Assembly (NCBI GenBank): GCA_002337605.1
Contig: DDGL01000014.1
Coordinates: 135,827 to 199,826 of the forward strand
Origin: Flavobacteriaceae bacterium UBA1903
GTDB lineage: Bacteria > Bacteroidota > Bacteroidia > Flavobacteriales > Flavobacteriaceae
Reading direction: 5' to 3'
DNA length: 64,000 bases
Under the pieces are notes generated by a model, which saw only the letters and a program-made list of their open reading frames with translations, made no database searches and was not told the DNA's origin. Position 1 is the first letter of the stretch, and each line of letters begins with the position of its first letter. Of this stretch, positions 27,177-34,535 are shown one piece after another. Made by a program: the position numbers and the translations under genes.

Positions 27177-27479
27177 ATGAAACATGCCAAACTTTCTATA
27201 CTAGTTGCATTGCTCGGGATCCTATTTTTAGGATATATAAATTGGCTGGTATGGGATACGTTAACCACTTACAATGAAAATGCTGTTAGCGAAATGGCTC
27301 CGCACCTTGTTGTAACCCCAAGAGTATTCAAAATCTCAGCGCTCATCATTGGACTTATTGGTATTTTCTTCGGAATTAAAGGTGTGAAGATTAACAAAAA
27401 AATAAGTGTTCTAGGTATCGTGCTTTCTATCCTGGTTTGTATCTTCAGCTTTGTACCATTTTGGTACTTTTTTGTTTGA
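27177..27479 (+). CDS. Small membrane protein of unknown function
   Basis: A 100-residue protein with three hydrophobic helices (about residues 7-27, 49-68 and 74-98) separated by short basic loops. No known family recognised. It starts about 60 bases after purE and ends 19 bases before the inverted-repeat element. Confidence 0.65.
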   Translation: MKHAKLSILVALLGILFLGYINWLVWDTLTTYNENAVSEMAPHLVVTPRVFKISALIIGLIGIFFGIKGVKINKKISVLGIVLSILVCIFSFVPFWYFFV

Positions 27480-27498
27480 AAAATCAAAATTAATAACT

Positions 27499-27525
27499 TG
27501 TCTGGTCGAGCGCAGTCGAGACCTC
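27499..27525 (+). repeat. Left terminal inverted repeat of the GIY-YIG element
   Basis: 27 bases, exact reverse complement of 27860-27886; identity stops sharply on both sides. Contains TCGA-6 bases-TCGA arms that can fold. Confidence 0.95.
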
Positions 27526-27542
27526 CAACAAATAAACTATAT

Positions 27543-27773
27543 ATGAAATCTTATTACATTTACATTATAAAATGTGCAGACGGATTACTATATACAGGTT
27601 TTACTAATAATATCGATAGACGATTTCAAGAGCACCAAGACGGAAGAAACAAAAATGCCTTTATGCACAAAAGAAGACCTTTAGAGCTAATATTTCATCA
27701 AGAATTTAACGCTGTAGAACAAGCCATCTATTTTGAAAAGAAACTAAAAAAATGGAGCGCAAAAAAAAACTAG
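27543..27773 (+). CDS. GIY-YIG family nuclease, possibly frameshift-extended
   Basis: A 76-residue GIY-YIG (UPF0213-like) single-domain nuclease: YYIYIIKCADGLLYTGFT carries the two GIY/YIG strands, RRFQEHQDG holds the catalytic Arg, and AIYFEKKLKKW the catalytic Glu. In zero frame it ends at TAG just after nine A (27761-27769). One base back, the frame continues for 39 codons with KKLALANGNYEILQILAECRN, the C-terminal part expected for this family, and stops at 27887-27889, one base past the right repeat. A -1 slip on the A run would give a 115-residue product. The alternative is a recent mutation or sequencing error in the A run. The frame is also open leftwards to a TTG at 27498. Confidence 0.8.
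   Translation: MKSYYIYIIKCADGLLYTGFTNNIDRRFQEHQDGRNKNAFMHKRRPLELIFHQEFNAVEQAIYFEKKLKKWSAKKN
27761..27769 (+). other. A9 slippery run in the nuclease gene
   Basis: Nine A directly before the zero-frame stop (27771-27773). Re-reading one base joins the two halves of the gene. It could support -1 ribosomal frameshifting, RNA polymerase slippage or phase variation; a simple indel cannot be excluded. Confidence 0.6.
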
Positions 27774-27889
27774 CTTTAGCTAATGGTAATTATGAAATAT
27801 TACAAATTTTGGCTGAATGCAGAAATATGACACACTTTAAATTCCGCCCTACAGCAATAGAGGTCTCGACTGCGCTCGACCAGACATAA
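27767..27889 (+). CDS. -1 frame extension of the GIY-YIG nuclease
   Basis: Forty codons in the -1 frame that complete the nuclease C-terminus (LALANGNYEILQILAECRN ... EVSTALDQT). The last codons are formed by the right inverted repeat itself, so repeat and protein end have evolved together. It has no plausible start of its own and makes sense only as the continuation of the preceding frame. Confidence 0.6.
   Translation, partial: KLALANGNYEILQILAECRNMTHFKFRPTAIEVSTALDQT
27860..27886 (-). repeat. Right terminal inverted repeat of the GIY-YIG element
   Basis: Exact 27-base reverse complement of 27499-27525. It doubles as coding sequence for the last residues of the frameshifted nuclease (EVSTALDQT). 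Confidence 0.95.
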
Positions 27890-27905
27890 AAAAAATTAAA
27901 TTCTT

Positions 27906-29930
27906 ATGGATAACAACCCGCTCCTACATAAATTCAATACAGCACCCTTTTCTGAACTAAAAAATGAGCATTTTCTCCCTGCCATCAAGCAATTGATCGC
28001 AGACACAAAAGACGAAGTAGATGCCATTGTACGTAATTCTGAAGCCCCCACTTTTACAAATACCGTGGAAGCCCTTGAAAATACCGGCTTACAATTAGAC
28101 CGTGCTACCAGCATTTTTTTCAATTTAAACAGTGCAGAAACTTCTGAAGAAATTCAAAAAATCGCCCAGGTGATCTCTCCCTTATTAACTGAATTTTCCA
28201 ACGATCTTTTACTGAATGAACAACTCTTCAGCAGAGTAAAAGCAGTGTATGACACCCGCAAGGAATTTAATTTGAATGCTGAACAAAACATGTTGTTGGA
28301 CAAACAATACAAAGGCTTTAGCAGAAATGGCGCTAACCTTTCCGAAGAGAAAAAGAAAACCCTTCGCAAACTGGATACAGACCTCAGCAAGTTAAAGCTA
28401 ACCTTTGGCGAAAACGTTTTGGCCGAAACAAATGCCTATCAGATGCACCTCACAAACGAGGAAGATCTTGCAGGGTTACCAGATGGCACCAAAGAAGCCG
28501 CTGCACAAGTCGCTGCCGAAAAAGAATTAGAGGGTTGGGTGATCACCTTAGACTACCCCAGCTACATACCCTTTATGAAATATGCTGAAAACAGAACGCT
28601 ACGTAAGGAGTTGTCGTTAGCCTTTGGAGCAAGAGCATTTAAAGAAAACAAAAACAACAACGAAGAGAACGTTTTAAAAATAGTGAGACTTCGACACCAA
28701 AGAGCGCTATTACTAGGCTACAAAAGCCACGCACATTTTGTGCTGGAAGAACGCATGGCCGAAACACCTCAAAAAGTACACTCTTTTTTAAACGAATTGC
28801 TGGAAAAAGCAAAACCCGCCGCTGAAGAAGAGTTTAAAGAATTGCAAGCTTTTGCCAACAAACTGGATGGTATTGAGCAACTTCAAAAATGGGACAGTGC
28901 TTTTTATGCTGAAAAATTAAAACAACAAAAATTTAGCCTGGACGACGAAAAACTGAAACCATATTTTAAACTTGAAAACGTAATTGACGGGGTGTTCACA
29001 GTAGCTAAAAAATTATACGGGCTCACATTTAAAATAGACAACAGCATTGAAAAATACCACCAGGATGTAAAAACCTACCGCGTTACAGATGCGGAAGACA
29101 CCTTAGTTGCCATATTCTATGCAGATTTCCACCCGAGACCAGGAAAACGCGGTGGCGCATGGATGACGAGCTACAAGCCGCAACAGAAATTTCATGGTAT
29201 AAATGACCGGCCACACATTTCTATTGTGTGTAATTTCACAAAACCCACCCCTACCACTCCCTCTTTATTAACGTTTAATGAAGTGACCACCCTATTCCAC
29301 GAATTTGGGCATGCACTCCACGGAATGTTGGCAAACACTACCTACAAAAGTTTAAGCGGCACCAGCGTATACTGGGATTTTGTGGAGCTGCCAAGTCAGA
29401 TCTTAGAGAACTGGTGCTACGAAAAAGAAACACTGGAGCTTTTTGCCACCCACTACAAAACCGGTGAAGTAATCCCCATGGAACTGGTACAAAAAATTAA
29501 AGAGTCTGCTACTTTCCACGAAGGAATGCAAACTCTTAGACAACTTAGTTTTGGGTTGCTGGACATGTCCTGGCATGGAAACGATCCCGCTAACATTTCA
29601 GAAGTCAAAAAATTTGAAACTGAGGCATTTTCGGGCACACAATTGTTTCCCGAAACCCCAGAAACGTGTATGAGTACAGCTTTCAGTCATATTTTTCAGG
29701 GAGGGTATTCGGCTGGTTATTACAGTTACAAATGGGCGGAAGTACTGGATGCAGATGCCTTTGCTTATTTTAAACAAGAAGGAATTTTCAACAAGAAAGT
29801 GGCAGATAAATTTAAAGACTTTGTCCTTTCCCAGGGCGGAACTGAAGACCCAATGGAATTATATGTAAAATTCAGAGGAAAAAAACCCGATCCTGAAGCG
29901 TTATTGAAACGTGCAGGACTTTTAAATTAA
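27906..29930 (+). CDS. M3 family oligopeptidase
   Basis: A 674-residue zinc metallopeptidase of family M3 (oligopeptidase A / dipeptidyl carboxypeptidase group). N-terminal helical part (NTVEALENTG), catalytic HEFGHALHGML near residue 466 with the downstream Glu about 28 residues later, and FHPRPGKRGGAW plus GGYSAGYYSYKWAEVLDAD, both characteristic of the family. No signal peptide, so cytoplasmic turnover of short peptides is likely. It starts 19 bases after the GIY-YIG element. Confidence 0.92.
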   Translation: MDNNPLLHKFNTAPFSELKNEHFLPAIKQLIADTKDEVDAIVRNSEAPTFTNTVEALENTGLQLDRATSIFFNLNSAETSEEIQKIAQVISPLLTEFSNDLLLNEQLFSRVKAVYDTRKEFNLNAEQNMLLDKQYKGFSRNGANLSEEKKKTLRKLDTDLSKLKLTFGENVLAETNAYQMHLTNEEDLAGLPDGTKEAAAQVAAEKELEGWVITLDYPSYIPFMKYAENRTLRKELSLAFGARAFKENKNNNEENVLKIVRLRHQRALLLGYKSHAHFVLEERMAETPQKVHSFLNELLEKAKPAAEEEFKELQAFANKLDGIEQLQKWDSAFYAEKLKQQKFSLDDEKLKPYFKLENVIDGVFTVAKKLYGLTFKIDNSIEKYHQDVKTYRVTDAEDTLVAIFYADFHPRPGKRGGAWMTSYKPQQKFHGINDRPHISIVCNFTKPTPTTPSLLTFNEVTTLFHEFGHALHGMLANTTYKSLSGTSVYWDFVELPSQILENWCYEKETLELFATHYKTGEVIPMELVQKIKESATFHEGMQTLRQLSFGLLDMSWHGNDPANISEVKKFETEAFSGTQLFPETPETCMSTAFSHIFQGGYSAGYYSYKWAEVLDADAFAYFKQEGIFNKKVADKFKDFVLSQGGTEDPMELYVKFRGKKPDPEALLKRAGLLN

Positions 29931-29963
29931 AACAGAAAAGAATCACAACGCAAACTACCTATC

Positions 29964-30371
29964 TTGAAAACAACCTATCTTATAATTATCCTGGTAATTT
30001 TTTCAGCTTGTAAAAACGACAGCAAGAACACTGAAACCAGTATAGATGCTACGAATACTGAAACAAGTTCTAAAGTGTATGAGACACTACAAGGATCCTG
30101 GGCAAATGTTCAGGACACACTTAGCACGATCACTTTTGAAGGGAACACTTCTAGAAATTTATACAAAGGTGTTGATACGGGTCGCTCCATATTTTTTACC
30201 ATCAACTCCAGTTGTGCAACAGACCAAAGTATAAAAACTGCAGAAGAAGACAAATACTTAAATACAACAGGTGCTGCCGAAGAGTGTTACTATATTAAAA
30301 CATTAAACGAAACAACACTAGAACTAACGCTGGTAGCAGAGAATATTACCCTTCAGTTTACAAGGCAATAA
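29964..30371 (+). CDS. Small lipoprotein
   Basis: A 135-residue predicted lipoprotein starting at a TTG codon (no ATG is available in frame), with lipobox FSAC (Cys16) and a Thr/Asn-rich linker. The rest resembles a small beta-barrel of about 90 residues with a Cys pair (SSCATD, EECYY), but no family is recognised. It follows the M3 peptidase by 33 bases. Confidence 0.6.
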   Translation: MKTTYLIIILVIFSACKNDSKNTETSIDATNTETSSKVYETLQGSWANVQDTLSTITFEGNTSRNLYKGVDTGRSIFFTINSSCATDQSIKTAEEDKYLNTTGAAEECYYIKTLNETTLELTLVAENITLQFTRQ

Positions 30372-30385
30372 GATTAGAAACAACA

Positions 30386-30430
30386 AAAGCCTGTCAATAA
30401 GTACAAGAAACGCACTTTGTGATAGGCTTT
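30386..30430. terminator. Bidirectional terminator between convergent genes
   Basis: Arms AAAGCCTGTCA (30386-30396) and TGATAGGCTTT (30420-30430) form an 11-bp stem with one G-U pair and a 23-base loop, placed between two convergent stop codons. Confidence 0.6.
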
Positions 30431-30449
30431 TAACTAAATAAAAGTCTCA

Positions 30450-31898
30450 TTATTTTTTCAGCACTTTTTTAGAAACTGAAGTACCATTAGCACTTGTAAA
30501 TTTTGTTACATAAACTCCCGAAGCTAAATGTACCACAGAAACTTCACCTTTAGTTTCAGTTATACTTTGTTGCAAGATTTTTTTGCCTGAAACATCAAAC
30601 ACTTCCAAAGTAGAAAAAATGATATCTGTTGCAGTAAGATCGTATACTAAACTGGTTTGTGAGATTGCAGCAAACACATTACGTACTATAACTTCATCTA
30701 CAGCCAGTACCCCATCTTGCTTAGCTGTTTCAATTAAAAACTCTGCACATAGCTTCGTGAATTTTGTAGCGTGTGATGCAGTCCCGGAAACCGAAAAAGT
30801 ATCGTTTGCCGTATGAATGTTACTATTGTGCTGCCCAAAACTGGCCTCAAAGGGAAAAGAAGCCATATAACCGGCCGCAGTCCAGCTGGCGTGGTCTGAA
30901 CATCCATAATTACATAGTGAAGTTCCATAGGTGATTTGATGCTCACCACTTGCATTGTAATGATCCATTAGTTGTGAGAAAAAGTTATTTAATTCCCCAT
31001 TGGTAAAATCTGAAATTAGAGATACATCGATAGCCGAGCCATTAAAAAGTGTCATATCAAATTGTCCAACTCCAATGACATTTACACCATTCGAAGCATA
31101 TTCCTGAGCAATCTCAGCAGAACCTACCAAACCAATTTCTTCAGCAGCGTAGGCCATAACTTCTATGGTTCTTTTTGGAACAAAGCCTATTTCAAATAGG
31201 GCGCGAGTAGCTTCAGTAATAGTAGCAATACCCGAGGCATCATCATCTGCTCCAGGAGCATTATTGTTTCCCTGACTAGAAGTAGAATCCAGATGTCCAC
31301 CTACAATTACGTATTCATCTGGTAGTTCGGCTCCTTCAATGGTCATTATCACAGAAGGCATGCTTGTGTTATCGTGGGTAAACAAGCGTACAGTCACATC
31401 GTCTCTATTATACAGCGCAGCCATAGCCTCCCATTTCGTTTTAAGATCCTGGGCAGCTTGAGTAGCTTCTGGCATGCTATGATAGCGGGTACCGTATTCC
31501 TGTAATTCCAGAATATGAGTTTCAATATTTTGGGTCTGAATTACTTCAAGCACCTGGCTTACCGCTGCATCTTCAGTAATTGTAAAGGGGAGCACACTTC
31601 TGTTTAATGGCGCGCCTTGCTTTTCTAACGCCTGTAATGCATCGTCCATGGAGGCTTTAAAGATATATCCTGGTCCGTGTACTAAAATACGATCGTGTAG
31701 TTTGTGGGCAGCTTCTGGAGACATAAAAACAACTGCTTCATTTTGCTTCGTTGCCAAAATATCTATTTGGTTTGGAATGTCAGACTTAAGTGCCTCTGCA
31801 TCTACTATGTTCATAGTGGCATAAAATCGGTCATTGGATTGTGCATAGGCACTAACAGTAAACAAAACAACTGTTATACATAAGAATAACTTTTTCAT
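30450..31898 (-). CDS. Secreted M28 family aminopeptidase with T9SS sorting domain
   Basis: A 482-residue zinc exopeptidase: signal peptide (ending AYAQ), N-terminal domain of ~150 residues. The M28 catalytic domain has the metal ligands in VGGHLDST, PGADDDASG, AYAAEEIGLVGS and a downstream His (HTANDTF). The C-terminal ~75 residues (DIIFSTLEVFDVSGKKIL ... GVYVTKFTSANG) form a type A sorting domain, so export is by the T9SS. Likely role: extracellular peptide degradation. Not linked to an operon. Confidence 0.9.
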   Translation of the reverse strand: MKKLFLCITVVLFTVSAYAQSNDRFYATMNIVDAEALKSDIPNQIDILATKQNEAVVFMSPEAAHKLHDRILVHGPGYIFKASMDDALQALEKQGAPLNRSVLPFTITEDAAVSQVLEVIQTQNIETHILELQEYGTRYHSMPEATQAAQDLKTKWEAMAALYNRDDVTVRLFTHDNTSMPSVIMTIEGAELPDEYVIVGGHLDSTSSQGNNNAPGADDDASGIATITEATRALFEIGFVPKRTIEVMAYAAEEIGLVGSAEIAQEYASNGVNVIGVGQFDMTLFNGSAIDVSLISDFTNGELNNFFSQLMDHYNASGEHQITYGTSLCNYGCSDHASWTAAGYMASFPFEASFGQHNSNIHTANDTFSVSGTASHATKFTKLCAEFLIETAKQDGVLAVDEVIVRNVFAAISQTSLVYDLTATDIIFSTLEVFDVSGKKILQQSITETKGEVSVVHLASGVYVTKFTSANGTSVSKKVLKK

Positions 31899-31970
31899 AA
31901 AGCTTTACTTTTTTTAGAAGTATCAAAACTAGCGTATTAATCTTACAAAAGGAATTAAAAAACAAATAAT

Positions 31971-31994
31971 AACTTTCAATTTATTTTGAAAGTT
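31971..31994. promoter_or_regulatory. Operator upstream of the GbsR-type regulator
   Basis: Inverted repeat AACTTTCAA-6 bases-TTGAAAGTT, perfect over 9 bp. The right arm contains the TTG (31986-31988) that serves as the -33 element, so a bound protein would block the promoter. The core TTTCAA-6-TTGAAA recurs at 32643. Confidence 0.75.
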
Positions 31995-32014
31995 TAAAAT
32001 GTTTTATATATTTG
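31986..32014 (+). promoter_or_regulatory. Promoter of the GbsR-type regulator gene
   Basis: TTG at 31986, 18 bases, TATATTTG at 32007-32014: full Bacteroidota promoter, 4 bases from the ATG at 32019. Confidence 0.65.
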
Positions 32015-32018
32015 TGGT

Positions 32019-32522
32019 ATGGAATTAAAAGAAGCAAAAGAAAAATTTATAAGCACCTGGGGAACTTTGGGCTCTTTATGGGGAATCAATAAGGCCATGG
32101 CACAAATACACGCACTGTTGTTTGTTTCTCCTAAACCATTATCTATGGAAGATATTATGGAGGAGTTAGAAATATCACGCGGCAATGCAAGTATGAATTT
32201 ACGCGGATTAATGGATTGGGGGATTGTTTTTAAGGTGAACGTACCAGGCGAACGAAAAGAGTTTTTTACCAGCGAAAAAGACGTAACCGAGCTATCCCGG
32301 CAAATCGCTAAGGAACGTAGCAGAAGAGAGCTACAACCTACCATTAAAGTACTGAAAGAGATCTCTGGCATTGAAGATGATGGTTCTGCCGAAGCCAAAG
32401 AGTTTATCAAACAAACCAAAGCCATGCACGACCTGGCAGATACAGCAGACACGATGATGCACCGGCTTGTAAACCAGGAACAAAACTGGATCACAAAAAC
32501 GTTGGTAAAATTATTGAAATAA
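32019..32522 (+). CDS. GbsR/MarR-type transcriptional regulator
   Basis: A 167-residue winged-helix regulator of the GbsR group (MarR superfamily). The HTH spans about residues 30-90 (PLSMEDIMEELEISRGNASMNLRGL then WGIVFKVNVPGERKEFF wing) and a helical dimerisation tail follows. GbsR controls glycine betaine genes in Bacillus, but flavobacterial members have other targets. A matching palindrome overlaps its own promoter and recurs before the next operon. This suggests autoregulation plus control of the membrane protein/methyltransferase/SRPBCC operon. Confidence 0.85.
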   Translation: MELKEAKEKFISTWGTLGSLWGINKAMAQIHALLFVSPKPLSMEDIMEELEISRGNASMNLRGLMDWGIVFKVNVPGERKEFFTSEKDVTELSRQIAKERSRRELQPTIKVLKEISGIEDDGSAEAKEFIKQTKAMHDLADTADTMMHRLVNQEQNWITKTLVKLLK

Positions 32523-32603
32523 AACAACCTGGGCTTAACGCAGGGGTAAAAATCCTTTACAGATTTATATAGAACCCGGTATCTGAGCCAACATAAAGTA
32601 ATA

Positions 32604-32628
32604 AAAAGGGAACTAAAACTTCCCTTTT
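32604..32628 (+). terminator. Terminator after the GbsR-type gene
   Basis: AAAAGGGAA / TTCCCTTTT arms with a 7-base loop ending in a short T run. Separates the regulator transcript from the operon starting at 32686. Confidence 0.7.
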
Positions 32629-32642
32629 AATAGCAATAAATA

Positions 32643-32660
32643 TTTCAATATTTTTTGAAA
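32643..32660. promoter_or_regulatory. Second operator copy, upstream of the 32686 operon
   Basis: TTTCAA-6 bases-TTGAAA, same spacing as the palindrome before the regulator. Together with the following bases the two sites share TTTTGAAAGTTTAAAA exactly. No clear -7 box was found between this site and the ATG at 32686. Confidence 0.7.
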
Positions 32661-32685
32661 GTTTAAAACAAACGAAACAAATACT

Positions 32686-33114
32686 ATGAAACTTAACATT
32701 CCAAATTGGCTTATTATAGTAGGTGGTTGCGGTCAAATTTTCACTGCGTTAATCTATCCCTATATTCGTCACAAAGTGTTCGATTGGTATACCGACGTGA
32801 AGCAGTTAAAACCATTGAATCAAGAAATAGCCAAAACATATGGGCGCTATATCCAAGGGCTAAATTTCTCTTTTGGACTAATTGCAATTCTAATACCATC
32901 AGATTTAAAAAACGGAACTAACCTGGCCATTGCCATAACGGCGTTGATCGCTGTGTATTGGATAGGGAAAGTAGCCACTCAAGTCGCATATTATCCAATG
33001 TATGATATCCCGAAGAAATTTATTTTTAAATGGGGTGGCTTTGGGATGAATATTTTATTCGTGCTATTTGCAGTAGTATATTCTTTGGTATTATTTCAAA
33101 ATTTAATTGTATAA
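32686..33114 (+). CDS. Four-helix membrane protein of unknown function
   Basis: A 142-residue protein with about four hydrophobic segments (residues ~8-26, 62-77, 80-100 and 118-140) and a polar loop with basic residues between the first two. No family recognised. First gene of a likely three-gene operon with the methyltransferase and SRPBCC genes; the operator at 32643 puts it under the GbsR-type regulator. It may be a small membrane partner of the lipid- or metabolite-modifying enzymes downstream (inference). Confidence 0.65.
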   Translation: MKLNIPNWLIIVGGCGQIFTALIYPYIRHKVFDWYTDVKQLKPLNQEIAKTYGRYIQGLNFSFGLIAILIPSDLKNGTNLAIAITALIAVYWIGKVATQVAYYPMYDIPKKFIFKWGGFGMNILFVLFAVVYSLVLFQNLIV

Positions 33115-33118
33115 CACT

Positions 33119-34003
33119 ATGAAAACAACCACCATCACACAACATATTGAACAAGAGAACAAAAACGCTTCACGTGCAGACATTACGCATTTTTACGATG
33201 AAGCCACGAGCGATTATAGTTTTTGGAGTAAGGATCTTAATATGCATTTCGGCTATTTTATTTTTGGACGTACCCACCCCTTTAGACGTGACTCTATGTT
33301 AAACGAAATGAACCGTCAGATCTACAACCGCTTACAACTCCCGGAAGGCACAACAACAGTAGCCGATCTAGGGTGCGGGATGGGAGGCACCATGCGAAGT
33401 TTTCTAAAGAAGAACTCTCAACTTTCAACGATTGGGGTGACGCTTTCTCCATTTCAGGTGCGGGAAGGCAATAAACTTCTGAAAGGCAAAAAAGGACTCA
33501 TCTTAGAGGAGAATTTTTGCGAAACCTCTATTTCATCCCAGTCAGTAGACGGTGTGGTAGGCGTGGAAAGCCTTTGTCATAGCGGGCACAGCAAAGAATC
33601 ACTACGGGAGGCTTTCAGAATCTTAAAACCAGGAGGACGGTTTGTGATCTCAGACGCGTTTTTAAAAAAACAGCCTTCAGAGTTGTGTCTGGGCAGCAGT
33701 TTTAGTTATAAAGAGCTATGTAAAGGCTGGAGCCTGGATGGACTGAGTGTTATTACAACAGTAGAACAACACTTAAAAGAAATAGGATTTAGTAACGTTA
33801 CCGTGGAAGATGTTTCGTTTCGGGTAGCTCCTTCCGTATTGCACGTTCCTTTTGCGATTGTAGGGTTTTTAGGGCAACAACTCTTGCAGTATAAAAAAAT
33901 AAAACCACAGAGTTGGAATAATTTAAAAGCCTCCTTTTACGCATTGCTCTCTGGTTTGCATATGAAAGATTTTGGCTATTACTTAATCACAGCAGAGAAA
34001 TGA
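33119..34003 (+). CDS. SAM-dependent class I methyltransferase
   Basis: A 294-residue class I methyltransferase: SAM-binding motif I VADLGCGMGGTM near residue 80, acidic loop near LEENFCE, motif post-III LREAFRILKPGGRF. An N-terminal helical segment of ~65 residues (FYDEATSDYSFWSKDLNMHFGY) resembles the small-molecule and lipid methyltransferases related to cyclopropane synthases and sarcosine methyltransferases. The substrate is unknown. The frame runs upstream to a TTG at 33107 overlapping the previous gene; ATG at 33119 is chosen. It overlaps the next gene by 4 bases (ATGA). Confidence 0.85.
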   Translation: MKTTTITQHIEQENKNASRADITHFYDEATSDYSFWSKDLNMHFGYFIFGRTHPFRRDSMLNEMNRQIYNRLQLPEGTTTVADLGCGMGGTMRSFLKKNSQLSTIGVTLSPFQVREGNKLLKGKKGLILEENFCETSISSQSVDGVVGVESLCHSGHSKESLREAFRILKPGGRFVISDAFLKKQPSELCLGSSFSYKELCKGWSLDGLSVITTVEQHLKEIGFSNVTVEDVSFRVAPSVLHVPFAIVGFLGQQLLQYKKIKPQSWNNLKASFYALLSGLHMKDFGYYLITAEK

Positions 34004-34470
34004 CAACCATTGTTCTAAAAACTAAAATTAAAGCTCCTGTTGAAAACGTCTTCGATCTTTCGAGAGACATTGATTTTCATCAAAAATCTGCTTCGCAGAC
34101 TCATGAGACAGCGATTGGTGGCGTTACTTCAGGGCTTATAAATTTTGGAGAAAGTGTTACCTGGCGTGGAAAACATTTTGGAGTGTACTTACAACACACT
34201 TCAAAAATCACAGCCTTTGAACGGCCTTTAAAATTTACAGATGTAATGACGAAGGGGCATTTTACCTATTTTGTGCATCAGCATTTATTTGAAACTTTAG
34301 AAGACGAAACTTTAATGACAGATATTCTCACCTACAAAACACCTTTTGGCATTCTTGGAAAAGCATTTGACACGGTATTGTTAAAAAAGCATCTTACTAA
34401 ATTTTTAAAGCAAAGAAACCAGCAAATTCAAAAAGAGCTTGAGAATTTTAAACCTATGCCTGCCAGCTAA
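34000..34470 (+). CDS. SRPBCC (START/cyclase-like) family protein
   Basis: A 156-residue protein of the SRPBCC superfamily, a helix-grip fold with a deep pocket for hydrophobic ligands. Typical strand and helix pattern: TIVLKTKIKAPVENVFDLSRDIDFHQ start and LTKFLKQRNQQIQKELENF long C-terminal helix. The ATGA overlap with the methyltransferase gene suggests they act on the same molecule, with this protein binding or presenting it. Confidence 0.8.
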   Translation: MTTIVLKTKIKAPVENVFDLSRDIDFHQKSASQTHETAIGGVTSGLINFGESVTWRGKHFGVYLQHTSKITAFERPLKFTDVMTKGHFTYFVHQHLFETLEDETLMTDILTYKTPFGILGKAFDTVLLKKHLTKFLKQRNQQIQKELENFKPMPAS

Positions 34471-34535
34471 TTTATTCAGAAACAAGCATTAGTTTGCCAA
34501 ACTTTCCTATTTTTGGTAAAATTCATGGAATTGCT

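Larger units (their letters stand above)
27499..27886. mobile_element. GIY-YIG element bounded by perfect 27-bp inverted repeats
   Basis: A 388-base unit whose ends are exact inverted copies of each other over 27 bases (27499-27525 and 27860-27886). Each end contains the imperfect palindrome GGTCGAGCGCAGTCGAGACC. The only gene inside is a small GIY-YIG nuclease whose frame runs from within the left repeat into the right repeat. Neither flank shows a target duplication. The unit sits between the small membrane protein gene and the M3 peptidase gene with 19 bases on each side. The repeats and gene look like one unit, but mobility is inferred, not shown. Confidence 0.75.

Noticed and set aside
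27499..27525. Terminal repeat as a plain transcription terminator
   Set aside because: The individual repeat forms only an imperfect hairpin without a T run, and its exact inverted partner 335 bases away argues for an element border instead.
27887..27905. Target-site duplication of the GIY-YIG element
   Set aside because: The bases outside the two repeats do not match each other.
31994..32527. 177-codon minus-strand frame covering the GbsR-type gene
   Set aside because: Runs fully antisense to a clear winged-helix regulator with its own promoter and operator.
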